Shown here piece by piece: positions 17,391 through 26,453 of a stretch of DNA of 64,000 bases. A model generated the notes under the pieces. The model ran no database searches. It was not told the origin of the DNA and worked only from the letters and a program-made list of their open reading frames with translations. The translations under genes were made by a program, and so were the position numbers. How positions within the stretch are numbered: position 1 is the first letter of the stretch; every line of letters starts with the position of its first letter. The stretch spans positions 1 through 64,000 of the forward strand of contig NZ_LROS01000010.1 in the NCBI RefSeq assembly GCF_001675165.1, given 5' to 3'. This stretch comes from Clostridium ragsdalei P11. Its GTDB lineage: Bacteria; Bacillota; Clostridia; Clostridiales; Clostridiaceae.

Positions 17391-17424
17391 TTGAGTGATA
17401 ATGAAATTCGTTATCACTCAAATT
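17388..17424 (+). promoter_or_regulatory. Fur box inside a 14-bp-arm perfect inverted repeat
   Basis: AATTTGAGTGATAA at 17388-17401 is exactly complementary to TTATCACTCAAATT at 17411-17424. The central 19 bases, GATAATGAAATTCGTTATC at 17397-17415, match the Fur consensus at 16 of 19 positions. Its location at the -10 fits repression by iron-loaded Fur. Confidence 0.75.
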
Positions 17425-17494
17425 CATGAAGGCAAATAGAAAATTTTTGGCCGTAATATTTATTATAGAAAGTTATTAATATGGGGGCAATGGA

Positions 17495-18466
17495 ATGAAT
17501 CCAACGGAGAGAGATAAACAATTATATGGCAGTAAAGTAGAAGTTATCAGAAGAAATGATGATTGTACAATTTATAAAATTAATAATTTAAATGGTAATG
17601 CTGTTATGAGAAGCTATTCTGTGTTTCCGGGCATTGAATTAATCTATAATGATGTTCATACTAGGTGGGTAAACATAGATGGAGAACAACCAAAGAATGT
17701 TTTGGAAATTAATCATTGTAAAGAAGGCATAATTGAATGTAAGACAAGGAAAGGGGAGTATCTTTACATTTCAAAAGGAGATCTTGCTATAAATCAAAAG
17801 TATAGTATGAAAAACAGTTGTAAGTTTCCTTTAAATCATTTTCATGGAATTACTGTGGCTGTGGATCTTGATAAATCACCTAAGTGTTTATCCTGTATTC
17901 TAGAGGATGTTTCAGTTAACTTGTTAGAACTAAAAAATAAATTTTGTGAAAATAATAAGGGGTTTTTAGTAATAAAAGAAAGTAAGAGCATTGAACATAT
18001 TTTTTCAGAACTGTATTCAGTATCTCAAAAAATAAGAAAAGGATATTATAAAGTAAAAGTTTTAGAATTGTTTCTTTTCCTAAGCAGTCTGGAACAAGAG
18101 GAATTAAAACAGAGCAAAAATTATTATTCAAAAAGGCAGGTAGATATCATAAAAGCAATAAAGAAATACCTTTTAATTCATCTGTCTGAAAAAATAACTT
18201 TAGATCAGTTGTCAGTGAAGTTTAAAATTCCTCTTACAACAATGAAACTTGTGTTTAAAGAAATATATGGGGACAGTATATATTCTTTTATAAAAACATA
18301 TAAGATGCAGAAGGCAGCAGAACTTTTGAAATATACCGGAGAGGAAATCAATGAGATTGCAGGAAAACTTGGATATGATAATGCAAGTAAATTTTCTGAA
18401 GCGTTTAAAAAAGTTATAGGAGTAAATCCAAGTGTATATCGAAAAAATGTCCAAATGGAGTATTGA
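17495..18466 (+). CDS. AraC-family regulator heading an iron-controlled transport unit
   Basis: 323 residues. The N-terminal sensor region has the YSVFPGIELIYNDVHT and LEINHCKEGIIECKTRKGEY pattern of the AraC group found beside siderophore transport genes. The C-terminus has two helix-turn-helix motifs: TLDQLSVKFKIPLTTMKLVFKE and INEIAGKLGYDNASKFSEAFKK. The Fur-type palindrome upstream suggests it is made when iron is low and then activates the ABC genes, by analogy with YbtA/PchR. A methyltransferase gene follows 118 bp downstream. Confidence 0.85.
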   Translation: MNPTERDKQLYGSKVEVIRRNDDCTIYKINNLNGNAVMRSYSVFPGIELIYNDVHTRWVNIDGEQPKNVLEINHCKEGIIECKTRKGEYLYISKGDLAINQKYSMKNSCKFPLNHFHGITVAVDLDKSPKCLSCILEDVSVNLLELKNKFCENNKGFLVIKESKSIEHIFSELYSVSQKIRKGYYKVKVLELFLFLSSLEQEELKQSKNYYSKRQVDIIKAIKKYLLIHLSEKITLDQLSVKFKIPLTTMKLVFKEIYGDSIYSFIKTYKMQKAAELLKYTGEEINEIAGKLGYDNASKFSEAFKKVIGVNPSVYRKNVQMEY

Positions 18467-18584
18467 CGACAAAATAGAGTAGAAAAACAATTTCAAAGGA
18501 ATTACAATTTGTGTTGTAGTTAGTCAATGCTAATTATAATCCAATTTTCATATTTACAAAATATAGTTTAAAGGAGGAGATAGT

Positions 18585-19196
18585 ATGTTAGACGGATTAT
18601 TTCAAAATACATGTAAACCAAAGGGATTAGGTGGGAAAATGATTCTCAAAATGATGAATTCAGGTCATGCTAAACTTGCTGATTGGGGACTTAAACATAT
18701 AAATCTAAAAAGTACAGATTATGTGCTTGATGTTGGATGCGGTGGAGGAGCTAATATAGCCAAATTATTAGAAAGCTGTCCAAATGGTTTTGTTGCAGGT
18801 ATAGATTATTCAGAAGAGAGTGTAAAGTGCAGCAGAAAAAGGAATATAAATTTTATTAAAAAAAATTGCGAGATTAAAATAGGTAATGTTAATAATATAC
18901 CTTATAAAGATAAAAGCTTTGATATTGTTACTGCATTTGAAACTATATATTTCTGGCCTAATTTATGTGAAAATTTTAAAGAAGTTGAAAGAATATTGAA
19001 ACCAAAAGGATGTTTTATGATATGTTGTGAAGAAGGTAATCCGGCAAATGATAAATGGTCTAAAAAAATAGAAGGCATGACAGTATATAGCATTATTCAA
19101 TTAAAAAATATTTTAAAGTCAGCAGGATTTACTGTAATACAAGAAGACCAAAAACAGAATACAAGCTGGATATGCCTTGTTGGAAGAAAGAAATAA
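18585..19196 (+). CDS. class I SAM-dependent methyltransferase
   Basis: 203 residues with a Rossmann-type methyltransferase fold. Motif I is VLDVGCGGGANIAKL near residues 48-62, followed by GIDYSEESV (acidic ribose ligand), IPYKDKSFDIVTAFETIYFW and LKPKGCFMICCEEG. Methyltransferases of this clade sit next to paired ABC half-transporters and AraC regulators in Firmicutes; the acceptor molecule is unknown. AAAGGAGGAG precedes ATG 18585. A remnant of another AraC gene lies just after the stop. Confidence 0.88.
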   Translation: MLDGLFQNTCKPKGLGGKMILKMMNSGHAKLADWGLKHINLKSTDYVLDVGCGGGANIAKLLESCPNGFVAGIDYSEESVKCSRKRNINFIKKNCEIKIGNVNNIPYKDKSFDIVTAFETIYFWPNLCENFKEVERILKPKGCFMICCEEGNPANDKWSKKIEGMTVYSIIQLKNILKSAGFTVIQEDQKQNTSWICLVGRKK

Positions 19197-19240
19197 GTTA
19201 TATTGTGGAAAGTGTAACAAGTGACTGATGTACGTTATTA

Positions 19241-19306
19241 AATAAAAGAAGAAAATTTTCGGAGATGTTTAAAAAGGTGGTGGAAGTAAATCTAAACATA
19301 TATTAA
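19241..19306 (+). pseudogene. remnant of an AraC C-terminus
   Basis: The frame encodes NKRRKFSEMFKKVVEVNLNIY before TAA 19304-19306. This lines up with NASKFSEAFKKVIGVNPSVY at the end of the AraC regulator that ends at 18466. The frame is blocked by TGA at 19226-19228 and no gene body remains. It looks like the tail of a decayed AraC paralogue. Confidence 0.55.
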
Positions 19307-19355
19307 AAAATGCACTCAAGTTAGCTAAAACTAACTAAAGAAAGGGGATGTAGAG

Positions 19356-21170
19356 GTGGAAGTTTTAAGTGAAAGTAGAGAAATTGCAGTAAAAAAAGAA
19401 TCCAGTATGTCAAAGTTATTTGGATATGCTGGAAAATTTAAGTACTTGACCATAGCTTCCTGGGTTTTGTCCGCAGCAAGTGCACTTGTGGCACTGCTTC
19501 CATTTGTTTTTATATGGAAAATTATTAAAGAGGTTTTAAATGCTGCACCAAATTTCAGTGGTGCAAAAAATCTCACATATTATGGTTATATGGCAGTACT
19601 TTTTTCTGCTTTGTCCATGGCCATTTATGTAGCAGCTTTAATGTGCTCTCATGTAGCAGCATTTCGTGTTCAGGTAAATATTAGGTCAAAGACTATGCAC
19701 CATATTGTTACATTACCGCTTGGATTCATGGATGGTATAGGAAGTGGAAAGATCAGAAAAATTGTAAATGAGTCTAGTGCGGCAACAGAAACTTATTTGG
19801 CACATCAATTGCCGGACCGTGCAGCTGCAATTGTAACACCGTTTGGCCTGCTTGCTATGCTTTTGGCATTTGATTGGCGTTTAGGAATTTTAAGTTTAGT
19901 ACCGGTTGTAATTGCATTTTGCATTATGTCAGTAATGACTGGAAGCAGGATGCAGCAGAAAATGAAAGAGTATCAGAATTCATTGGAACAGATGTCAAAT
20001 GAAGCAGTAGAATATGTACGTGGTATACCTGTAGTAAAAACCTTTGGTCAGTCTGTTTTTTCTTTCAAAAAATTTAAAACAGCTATTGATAATTATGAAA
20101 AATGGGTAATTTCTTATACCAAAGATCTGCGTATGCCAATGACATTTTACACTACAGTTATTAATGCCGTTTTTGCTGTATTAATAGCAGCAGCTTTGTT
20201 TTTTACAAGAAATGGGGTTAATAATGAATTCTTATTAAATCTTTTGTTTTACATTATTATCACACCAATTATAACAGTTACTTTAAATAAAATCATGTAT
20301 TCCAGTGAGAATATGATGATTGTGGAAGATGCACTTGAGAGGATTGATAGTGTAATGGATATAAAACCATTACATGAAAGTCAGGCACCAGGGCATCCAA
20401 GAAATAACTCAATAATGCTTCGAAATGTATCATTTCACTATAAAGATGCTGATGAAGATGCACTAAAGCATGTTTCACTGAAAATTAATCCGGGTGAACA
20501 TGTGGCTTTTGTAGGACCTTCCGGCAGTGGGAAAACAACTTTAGCTAATGTAATAGCTCGTTTTTGGGATGTAGATAGTGGTGAAGTTAAAATAGGTGGA
20601 GTAAATGTTAAGGATATTTCTAAAGAAGAGCTCATGAAAACTGTTTCCTTTGTATTTCAAGATAGTAAGCTTTTAAAAACTTCAATGTTTGAAAATGTCC
20701 GTCTTGCAAAACCAGATGCCGCGCGAGAAGAGGTATTAAAGGCGTTAAAAGATGCTCGGTGTGAGGATATTATAGATAAACTTACAGATGGAATGGACAC
20801 CATAATTGGTACAAAAGGTAATTATCTATCTGGAGGTGAAAGCCAGCGTATTTCCATTGCAAGAGCAATGCTTAAAAATGCACCAATTCTTATACTGGAT
20901 GAAGCAACTGCATTTGCTGATCCTGACAATGAATCAAAGGTACAAGCTGCGTTTTCCACTTTATCAAAAGGAAAAACAGTAATCATGATAGCACATAGAT
21001 TGTCTACCGTAATAGGAGCGGACTGTATCTATGTGATAAAAGATGGAGAAATATGTGAAGCAGGAAGTCATTCTAAATTGGTACAAAAAGATGGACTATA
21101 TGCACATATGTGGAAGGAATATAATAGTACTGCAAAATGGAAGGTAGGTGTTCAAAATGAGATTGATTGA
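19356..21170 (+). CDS. ABC exporter-type half-transporter, first of a pair
   Basis: 604 residues: six-helix membrane domain (about 30-325) then a nucleotide-binding domain. Walker A is GPSGSGKTT near residue 388, the signature is LSGGESQRIS, Walker B ILILDEATAFAD and H-loop AHRLS. The D-loop reads FAD instead of the usual SLD. GTG 19356 follows AAAGGGG by 8 nt. The gene overlaps its partner by 14 bp, so the two probably form a heterodimer. Fur control and the AraC neighbour suggest a YbtPQ/IrtAB-like role in iron-siderophore movement; this is inferred. Confidence 0.88.
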   Translation: MEVLSESREIAVKKESSMSKLFGYAGKFKYLTIASWVLSAASALVALLPFVFIWKIIKEVLNAAPNFSGAKNLTYYGYMAVLFSALSMAIYVAALMCSHVAAFRVQVNIRSKTMHHIVTLPLGFMDGIGSGKIRKIVNESSAATETYLAHQLPDRAAAIVTPFGLLAMLLAFDWRLGILSLVPVVIAFCIMSVMTGSRMQQKMKEYQNSLEQMSNEAVEYVRGIPVVKTFGQSVFSFKKFKTAIDNYEKWVISYTKDLRMPMTFYTTVINAVFAVLIAAALFFTRNGVNNEFLLNLLFYIIITPIITVTLNKIMYSSENMMIVEDALERIDSVMDIKPLHESQAPGHPRNNSIMLRNVSFHYKDADEDALKHVSLKINPGEHVAFVGPSGSGKTTLANVIARFWDVDSGEVKIGGVNVKDISKEELMKTVSFVFQDSKLLKTSMFENVRLAKPDAAREEVLKALKDARCEDIIDKLTDGMDTIIGTKGNYLSGGESQRISIARAMLKNAPILILDEATAFADPDNESKVQAAFSTLSKGKTVIMIAHRLSTVIGADCIYVIKDGEICEAGSHSKLVQKDGLYAHMWKEYNSTAKWKVGVQNEID

Positions 21171-22893
21171 AAAATTGCAGCATAAATATGCTCTTTCAGA
21201 AAAAGGCGCAAGGGACATGATAAAAGCATTTGTGGCTTGTGTATTATCAAATATTGTATTAATGATGCCTGTGGGTCTTCTTTATTACTTAGTTGGAGAT
21301 TTGATGCATAATAATGTTGGGTCAAAATATATGCCATTTTATGCAGCTGGAATAGTAATATGCCTTCTGTTAATATCCATAACAACATATTTTCAGTATA
21401 ATGCAACATTCTTTACAACATATGTGGAAAGTGGTGTGAGGCGAATATCACTTGCTGAAAAATTACGAAAACTTCCTCTTTCCTTTTTTGGAAAAAAAGA
21501 TTTATCAGATTTAACCAGTACAATTATGGCGGATTGTTCTACACTAGAAACAGCATCTTCTCATTGGATACCGGAGCTTATTGGCTCTATTATTTCAACT
21601 TTTATAATTGCAGTGTGCCTGTTTTTCTTTGATTGGCGTATGGCAATTGCAGCATTATGGGTATTGCCTGTTTCTTTTGCAATTGTCCTCTTTTCATCAA
21701 AAGTGCAGTGTACATTGGGAAAAAAGCAGATGAATGTAAAGATGGCTTGTGCAGATGGAATTCAAGAATGCTTAGAATCTGTGAGGGATTTGAAAGCAAA
21801 CAATGCAGAAACAGCATATATGAAGGAACTGGACGTGAAAATTAAAAATGTTGAGAAACGTGCAATTATTACAGAACTTGGAACTGCCGTTTTTGTTGCA
21901 TCTGCGCAGATGATTTTAAAACTTGGAATTGCTACAGTTGCACTAGCTGGTGGAATATTTCTTGTAGATGGAAGCCTAGATGTTTTGACTTTCTTTATGT
22001 TTTTGCTTTTGGTATCAAGATTATATGATCCTATGCAGCTATCATTACAGAATTTAGCAGCTATCATCTCAGCCAATATTCAGTGTGAACGTATGAATGA
22101 AATTCTCGGACATGAGATGCAGACAGGATCAGAAGAACTTACAAATAAAGGATATGATATTGAATTTGATCATGTTGCGTTTGCTTATGATAATAAAGAA
22201 ACTGTGTTAAAAGATGTATCCTTTACTGCTAAGCAAGGAGAAGTGACAGCACTTATTGGGCCATCTGGTGGTGGAAAGACTACTGTATCTAGATTAGCAG
22301 CACGTTTTTGGGATATCAGCAGTGGGAAAATTACGGTAGGCAATATGGACATTTCAAAGATTGATCCTGAAACACTAATGTCTTTATATTCAATTGTTTT
22401 TCAAGATGTTACGTTATTTAATAATTCTATTATGGAAAATATTCGCATTGGGCGAAAAAATGCAACAGATGAAGAAGTTATACAGGCTGCAAAATTTGCA
22501 CATTGTGATGAATTCGTAGGAAAGCTTCCGCAAGGCTGGAATACAATGATTGGTGAAAATGGTTCTGAACTTTCTGGTGGTGAACGACAAAGGATATCCA
22601 TTGCTAGAGCATTTCTAAAGGATGCACCAATTATATTGTTAGATGAGGCAACAGCTTCACTGGATGTTGAAAATGAAACTATGATACAGGAGGCATTATC
22701 CAGGCTTATTCAAAATAAAACAGTACTTATTATTGCACATAGAATGAGAACAGTAGCAGGTGCTCACAAAATTGTAGTATTGAAAAATGGCATTGTTGCT
22801 GAACAGGGAAGACCTAGTAAATTAGTTGAAAAAGGTAAGATATATAAGCATATGACTGAAATGCAATTAAGATCTGCTTCCTGGCAATTTTAA
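21157..22893 (+). CDS. ABC exporter-type half-transporter, second of a pair
   Basis: 578 residues with the same layout as its partner: six membrane helices, then Walker A GPSGGGKTT near residue 368, signature LSGGERQRIS, Walker B IILLDEATASLD and H-loop AHRMR. This subunit has the canonical D-loop, in contrast to the upstream partner. ATG 21157 lies inside the end of the upstream gene; GTG 21148 is the alternative. The unit ends in a long imperfect hairpin before the convergent glycosyltransferase gene. Confidence 0.9.
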   Translation: MRLIEKLQHKYALSEKGARDMIKAFVACVLSNIVLMMPVGLLYYLVGDLMHNNVGSKYMPFYAAGIVICLLLISITTYFQYNATFFTTYVESGVRRISLAEKLRKLPLSFFGKKDLSDLTSTIMADCSTLETASSHWIPELIGSIISTFIIAVCLFFFDWRMAIAALWVLPVSFAIVLFSSKVQCTLGKKQMNVKMACADGIQECLESVRDLKANNAETAYMKELDVKIKNVEKRAIITELGTAVFVASAQMILKLGIATVALAGGIFLVDGSLDVLTFFMFLLLVSRLYDPMQLSLQNLAAIISANIQCERMNEILGHEMQTGSEELTNKGYDIEFDHVAFAYDNKETVLKDVSFTAKQGEVTALIGPSGGGKTTVSRLAARFWDISSGKITVGNMDISKIDPETLMSLYSIVFQDVTLFNNSIMENIRIGRKNATDEEVIQAAKFAHCDEFVGKLPQGWNTMIGENGSELSGGERQRISIARAFLKDAPIILLDEATASLDVENETMIQEALSRLIQNKTVLIIAHRMRTVAGAHKIVVLKNGIVAEQGRPSKLVEKGKIYKHMTEMQLRSASWQF

Positions 22894-22921
22894 AATATAT
22901 GTGACATTTTGACTCAGTTTT

Positions 22922-23014
22922 ATGGAGGCTGCTGAAAAAATCACTTTTATGGCAAAATTGCAGCACAAGTATGCAGCTTATAAGATGTGATTTTTGAAAA
23001 AGCAGCTCCATTTG
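22922..23014. repeat. long imperfect palindrome between convergent genes
   Basis: The left arm has ATGGAGGCTGCT then AAAAATCAC. The right arm has GTGATTTTT then AGCAGCTCCAT, so about 30 bases pair imperfectly across a GC-richer loop with its own GCAGC repeats. It could serve as a bidirectional terminator for the ABC and glycosyltransferase genes, or be a small palindromic element. No T-run is obvious. Confidence 0.5.
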
Positions 23015-23025
23015 ATAATATGAAT

Positions 23026-24243
23026 TTAATAATTTAATATAAAATCTGCAGCTTTAGCTGCACCGCCCAAGCTTTTTATTTTAGTTGAATATATTTTAAG
23101 ATTTTGCTTGAAGGTGTTATCTTTAATAATTTTTGTACACATTTCTAAAAGAAATTCTTTATTGAAATTATATATACCAGGATTTAATGCACAACCTATT
23201 TCAGAGGCCTTCTCAGCATTAAAGTAGCGTTCAAAATGATTTCCAGGAAAAATAATTGCAGGTACTTCATTTTCAATGCATTGTACTGTTGTATTTTGAC
23301 CGCCATGGTGAATAGCAATATCTGACATTTTTAGAACTTTGTCTGATGGAACAATATTCATAAAGTGTACATTTCCAGTATTAGAGTCCATACTACCCTT
23401 AAATTTAGGATTTCCTCCTGCTGTAACTATAACATCGAATTCTGAATCTAGGAAAGTATCTAAAATTATTTTTTGGTACATATCTGGAGTTATTGCTCCT
23501 GCACTTAAATACACATATATTAATGGACGCTTTTTTTCAAAATTGAAGTTGGATTTTATAAAATTTTTAGGTATTATTGAGCCTAGAAATATATATTTTG
23601 AGCTGTCTTTTAAATCCTCAAGATCAGGTATGCTTGGAACAAAAATTTTATTGGAATTATAGTCTTGATTAAGTTCACATATATTTTTAATAGTTTTTAA
23701 ATTTAAAGTTTTTAAAAGCTCATTATAATCTTCAGCATATACTTCATCGGTTTTATTAGAAAATCCAAAATAACAGAAATCTTTTTTACCTGGAGTACCA
23801 CCAGTACAAAAATATGGTATGTCCATTTTCTTTGCAACTATAGGCATCACCGTTTCAAATTCTCCGAATATTAGATCTGGCTTAAAATTTTGCACTAGTT
23901 CCATTTCTTCTTTAAAGGTATTTTGTACATATTCCTTGGAAATAAGCCCTTTAAATCTTATTACATCACATAAGCTGCTAATAGAAAATTTATGTGCGTG
24001 TGAACTTTCCTTAACAGTATTACAATTTTTTTGCTGCCATAATTTTGGTATAGGTGGCTTATATCCTTGTATAACTTTATATCCACAGGCTGCGGCATAG
24101 TCAGCTTCTCTTCCTGCAGCTCTAAATAGTATGCTGCAATTTTGTTGCTTTTTTTTAATTTCGTCTGCTATAGCAATTAATCTGGTTATGCTACCCAAAG
24201 CTTCAACAGAGGCTATTCCTGGTGTAAACAATATTTTTTTCAA
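23026..24243 (-). CDS. UDP-glycosyltransferase-like protein (GT1/MGT type)
   Basis: About 405 residues with the GT-B layout of macrolide/antibiotic glycosyltransferases. The N-terminal start is KKILFTPGIASVEALGSITR, and the C-terminal donor-site region reads IAIHHGGQNTTVQCIENEV, then PAIIFPGNHFERYFNAE. Such enzymes move a sugar from a nucleotide sugar to small molecules, often for detoxification. TTG 24243 lies 9 nt after AGGAG; ATG 24252 abuts that site. It is 16 bp after the TetR gene, so the repressor likely controls it. Confidence 0.85.
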   Translation of the reverse strand: MKKILFTPGIASVEALGSITRLIAIADEIKKKQQNCSILFRAAGREADYAAACGYKVIQGYKPPIPKLWQQKNCNTVKESSHAHKFSISSLCDVIRFKGLISKEYVQNTFKEEMELVQNFKPDLIFGEFETVMPIVAKKMDIPYFCTGGTPGKKDFCYFGFSNKTDEVYAEDYNELLKTLNLKTIKNICELNQDYNSNKIFVPSIPDLEDLKDSSKYIFLGSIIPKNFIKSNFNFEKKRPLIYVYLSAGAITPDMYQKIILDTFLDSEFDVIVTAGGNPKFKGSMDSNTGNVHFMNIVPSDKVLKMSDIAIHHGGQNTTVQCIENEVPAIIFPGNHFERYFNAEKASEIGCALNPGIYNFNKEFLLEMCTKIIKDNTFKQNLKIYSTKIKSLGGAAKAADFILNY

Positions 24244-24259
24244 ATTAAACATCTCCTAA

Positions 24260-24871
24260 TTAAATTTTATTTATTCCATTTATGAAAAGGTCTATAAACG
24301 TACTAATTTTACACTTTAGTTCCTCAGCAGAAAGTTTTTCTCTTAAAAAGAGTTCATGAAAAAAAACAAAATTGAAAAAAGCACTATATATGAATTCTGC
24401 TGCAGATTCTGCGTTAACTTTTCTGAAGTAACCTTTATTTATACCTGAAATTATATAGTTTTCTAGAGGACCATTTAAATTTGGAGCTGATTTTTCAATT
24501 AGAGAAAGATCTGGCCTGTTTCCGGATTTATCCATAGCATAGAGATAATGAAATTCCAACATATTTCTTTCGGTAACATTTTTATAAAAGCATATAAAAT
24601 AATCTATAAGTTCAGTTCGATAATTCTCACTTGCTTCTTTAGGAATTCCTAAGATTTCTACCGAAGTAAAAATTTTAGAATATATAGCTTCAATTATTTT
24701 CTTCTTATTAGGGAAAATGCAGTATATCATAGTTTCACTAATTCCAATGGCATTTGCAATATCTTTGGCGGTAAAACCATATCCTTTTTTTAACATAAGT
24801 TCTTTTCCAATGCTTACAATTTGTTCTGCTCTTTCCTCACGGCTCATCCTTGATTTTGAATTACTTTTCAA
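24260..24871 (-). CDS. TetR-family repressor
   Basis: About 203 residues. The N-terminal helix-turn-helix is complete: IVSIGKELMLKKGYGFTAKDIA, then ISETMIYCIFPNKKKIIEAIY (read as two pieces of one domain). The rest is a variable helical ligand domain. TTG 24871 is chosen because AGGAGGA lies 5 nt upstream; the longer frame has no ribosome site and runs over the operator. A perfect 24-bp palindrome overlaps the promoter, so it represses itself and the glycosyltransferase until a toxic ligand binds. Confidence 0.88.
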   Translation of the reverse strand: MKSNSKSRMSREERAEQIVSIGKELMLKKGYGFTAKDIANAIGISETMIYCIFPNKKKIIEAIYSKIFTSVEILGIPKEASENYRTELIDYFICFYKNVTERNMLEFHYLYAMDKSGNRPDLSLIEKSAPNLNGPLENYIISGINKGYFRKVNAESAAEFIYSAFFNFVFFHELFLREKLSAEELKCKISTFIDLFINGINKI

Positions 24872-24900
24872 TTTTATCCTCCTGTAATGTACATATTTAT

Positions 24901-24924
24901 TACTTAGTAAGTACTTACTAAGTA
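24901..24924 (-). promoter_or_regulatory. TetR operator, perfect 24-bp palindrome
   Basis: The half-site TACTTAGTAAGT is followed directly by its exact complement. It overlaps the -10 of the TetR promoter, the usual place for an autoregulatory TetR operator. Confidence 0.85.
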
Positions 24925-24949
24925 TAGTCCCGCTATTTTTTATTGTCAA
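24921..24949 (-). promoter_or_regulatory. promoter of the TetR-glycosyltransferase operon
   Basis: On the minus strand TTGACA (24949-24944) and TATACT (24926-24921) are separated by exactly 17 bp. The operator begins within the -10. Confidence 0.85.
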
Positions 24950-25171
24950 GTAAAGAAAGTAATGATAATTTTCATTATATTAACCATTGGATCAGTTGTC
25001 GTGCTTTATGTGAAAAAAATTGTGTTAAACAGAATAATAAAGTAGAAAAGATTGGTGTGTAGTATAATATATTAAATTGCATATTATGTGGCAAAAATGA
25101 ATTGATATCGGGATGAGTAGGGGTATGTAGGATATTTCTATATACCCGACGTTACCCTTTTGATTAATTAT

Positions 25172-26332
25172 TTACTTACTATTTTCACAATAAAATTTTA
25201 GGGCTTCTCCAATAAATTTAGAGGCACCACTTTTGTGTTTCTCATCAAAGACTTTGATATACGCAGGCTTTGAATAAAGATCAGCCATAGTTCCCAAAAA
25301 GTTATCTCCCACATCTACGTTTAAAGCTTTATGCTGCTTTTTATATGTATCTGCAATTTCAGAAACAATTTTTTGAATCTCTTCTGAAGAAGGAGCTTTG
25401 CTTAAATCAGATGCAAGCTTTTCATATAGTTTTTCCAATTTAGGTTGATAATCTTTTAAATAAAATTTTAGAGCTTCTCCAATGAATTTACACGCACCAC
25501 TGCCATATTTTTTATCGAAGTCTTCTATCCACTCAGGATTTAGTAAATAACTTTTTGACATATAGTACCAGCGATCGTTTCCCTTATCACCTTCAAAAAT
25601 TTCATAATCTTTTTTAGCTGTATTTGTTATTTCTTCAGCAATTTGCTGGATTTCCTTTGAAGAAGGAGCTTTGCTTAGGTCAGATACAAGCTTTTTATAT
25701 AGTTCTTCTAATTTTGGGTGCTTGTTTTCCAAGCAGTCTTTTTTAAATTTATCATATTGTTCTGCTATATTCTGCATAACACTATTGTTGAGATTTTTCT
25801 TTGCAGCCTCAACATATCTTTCAATACTTCCATATTGCTTTATTGCACTTTTAGCAATTTCAGCTTCATTAGCTTTCATTGTTTCAATCATTTCATCAAA
25901 TTTATCTATACTTCCCCAGTTTTTAATTACTCTATCTTTATTTTTTTTCTTGAATTCTTCTAGTACATTATAATATTCACTCATATCAAATTCTTTAAAA
26001 CTCATTGTATTCGCTCCTTTTAAGGTCTTATTTATAAGCTCTATCAAACCATTTAATCTATCTCGTTTTAAAATGATTAGTTTCTTATGATTTTTTAGTG
26101 CTTCCATCTTATCGAAGTGAGGACTTGTTATGATTTCTTTAATTTCCTTTAGTGGTAAATCAAGTTCCTTAAAAAATAAAATCTGCTGCAAAGTTTCAAG
26201 AGCCTCATCGTCATAAAGCCTATAACCTGCTTCTGTCAATTTAGTTGGTTTTAATAATCCAATTTTATCGTAGTGGTGCAGCATACGCACGCTTATTCCT
26301 GTTAAATCCGAAACTTGTTTTACTGTTCTCAT
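25172..26332 (-). CDS. MerR-family regulator with duplicated TipAS-like module
   Basis: 386 residues. The MerR winged helix occupies about 1-70 (VKQVSDLTGISVRMLHHYDKIGLL), followed by a dimerisation coil and a TipAS-type helical region (MKANEAEIAKSAIKQYGS). The C-terminus contains two tandem copies of an 85-90 residue unit, each starting PKLE-LY-KL-SDLSKAPSS and ending FIGEALKFY. TipAS domains bind thiopeptide-like drugs and activate promoters with long spacers. The gene's own promoter has a 19-bp spacer, as MerR proteins require. The bound compound is unknown. Confidence 0.85.
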   Translation of the reverse strand: MRTVKQVSDLTGISVRMLHHYDKIGLLKPTKLTEAGYRLYDDEALETLQQILFFKELDLPLKEIKEIITSPHFDKMEALKNHKKLIILKRDRLNGLIELINKTLKGANTMSFKEFDMSEYYNVLEEFKKKNKDRVIKNWGSIDKFDEMIETMKANEAEIAKSAIKQYGSIERYVEAAKKNLNNSVMQNIAEQYDKFKKDCLENKHPKLEELYKKLVSDLSKAPSSKEIQQIAEEITNTAKKDYEIFEGDKGNDRWYYMSKSYLLNPEWIEDFDKKYGSGACKFIGEALKFYLKDYQPKLEKLYEKLASDLSKAPSSEEIQKIVSEIADTYKKQHKALNVDVGDNFLGTMADLYSKPAYIKVFDEKHKSGASKFIGEALKFYCENSK

Positions 26333-26422
26333 AACCTCACCTCAAACTTTGATTTTAGAGCTTTAATACTGCCTAACACTCTGCCGGCATGAGTTTTGTT
26401 AGTATTGTTAACCTCTGATTCT

Positions 26423-26453
26423 ATATTACACTATGACATAATGTTAGGGTCAA
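26423..26453 (-). promoter_or_regulatory. MerR-type promoter with 19-bp spacer
   Basis: On the minus strand TTGACC and TAATAT are separated by 19 bp, and the spacer is centred on ACATTATGT, a short dyad. Long spacers of this kind are twisted into register by MerR-family activators, which points to autoregulation. Confidence 0.7.

Noticed and set aside
25085-25160. GGGTAT/ATACCC inverted repeat downstream of the MerR gene
   Set aside because: It resembles half of the CsoR-type sites but lacks their arrangement and no metal gene is next to it. As a terminator it has no T-run.
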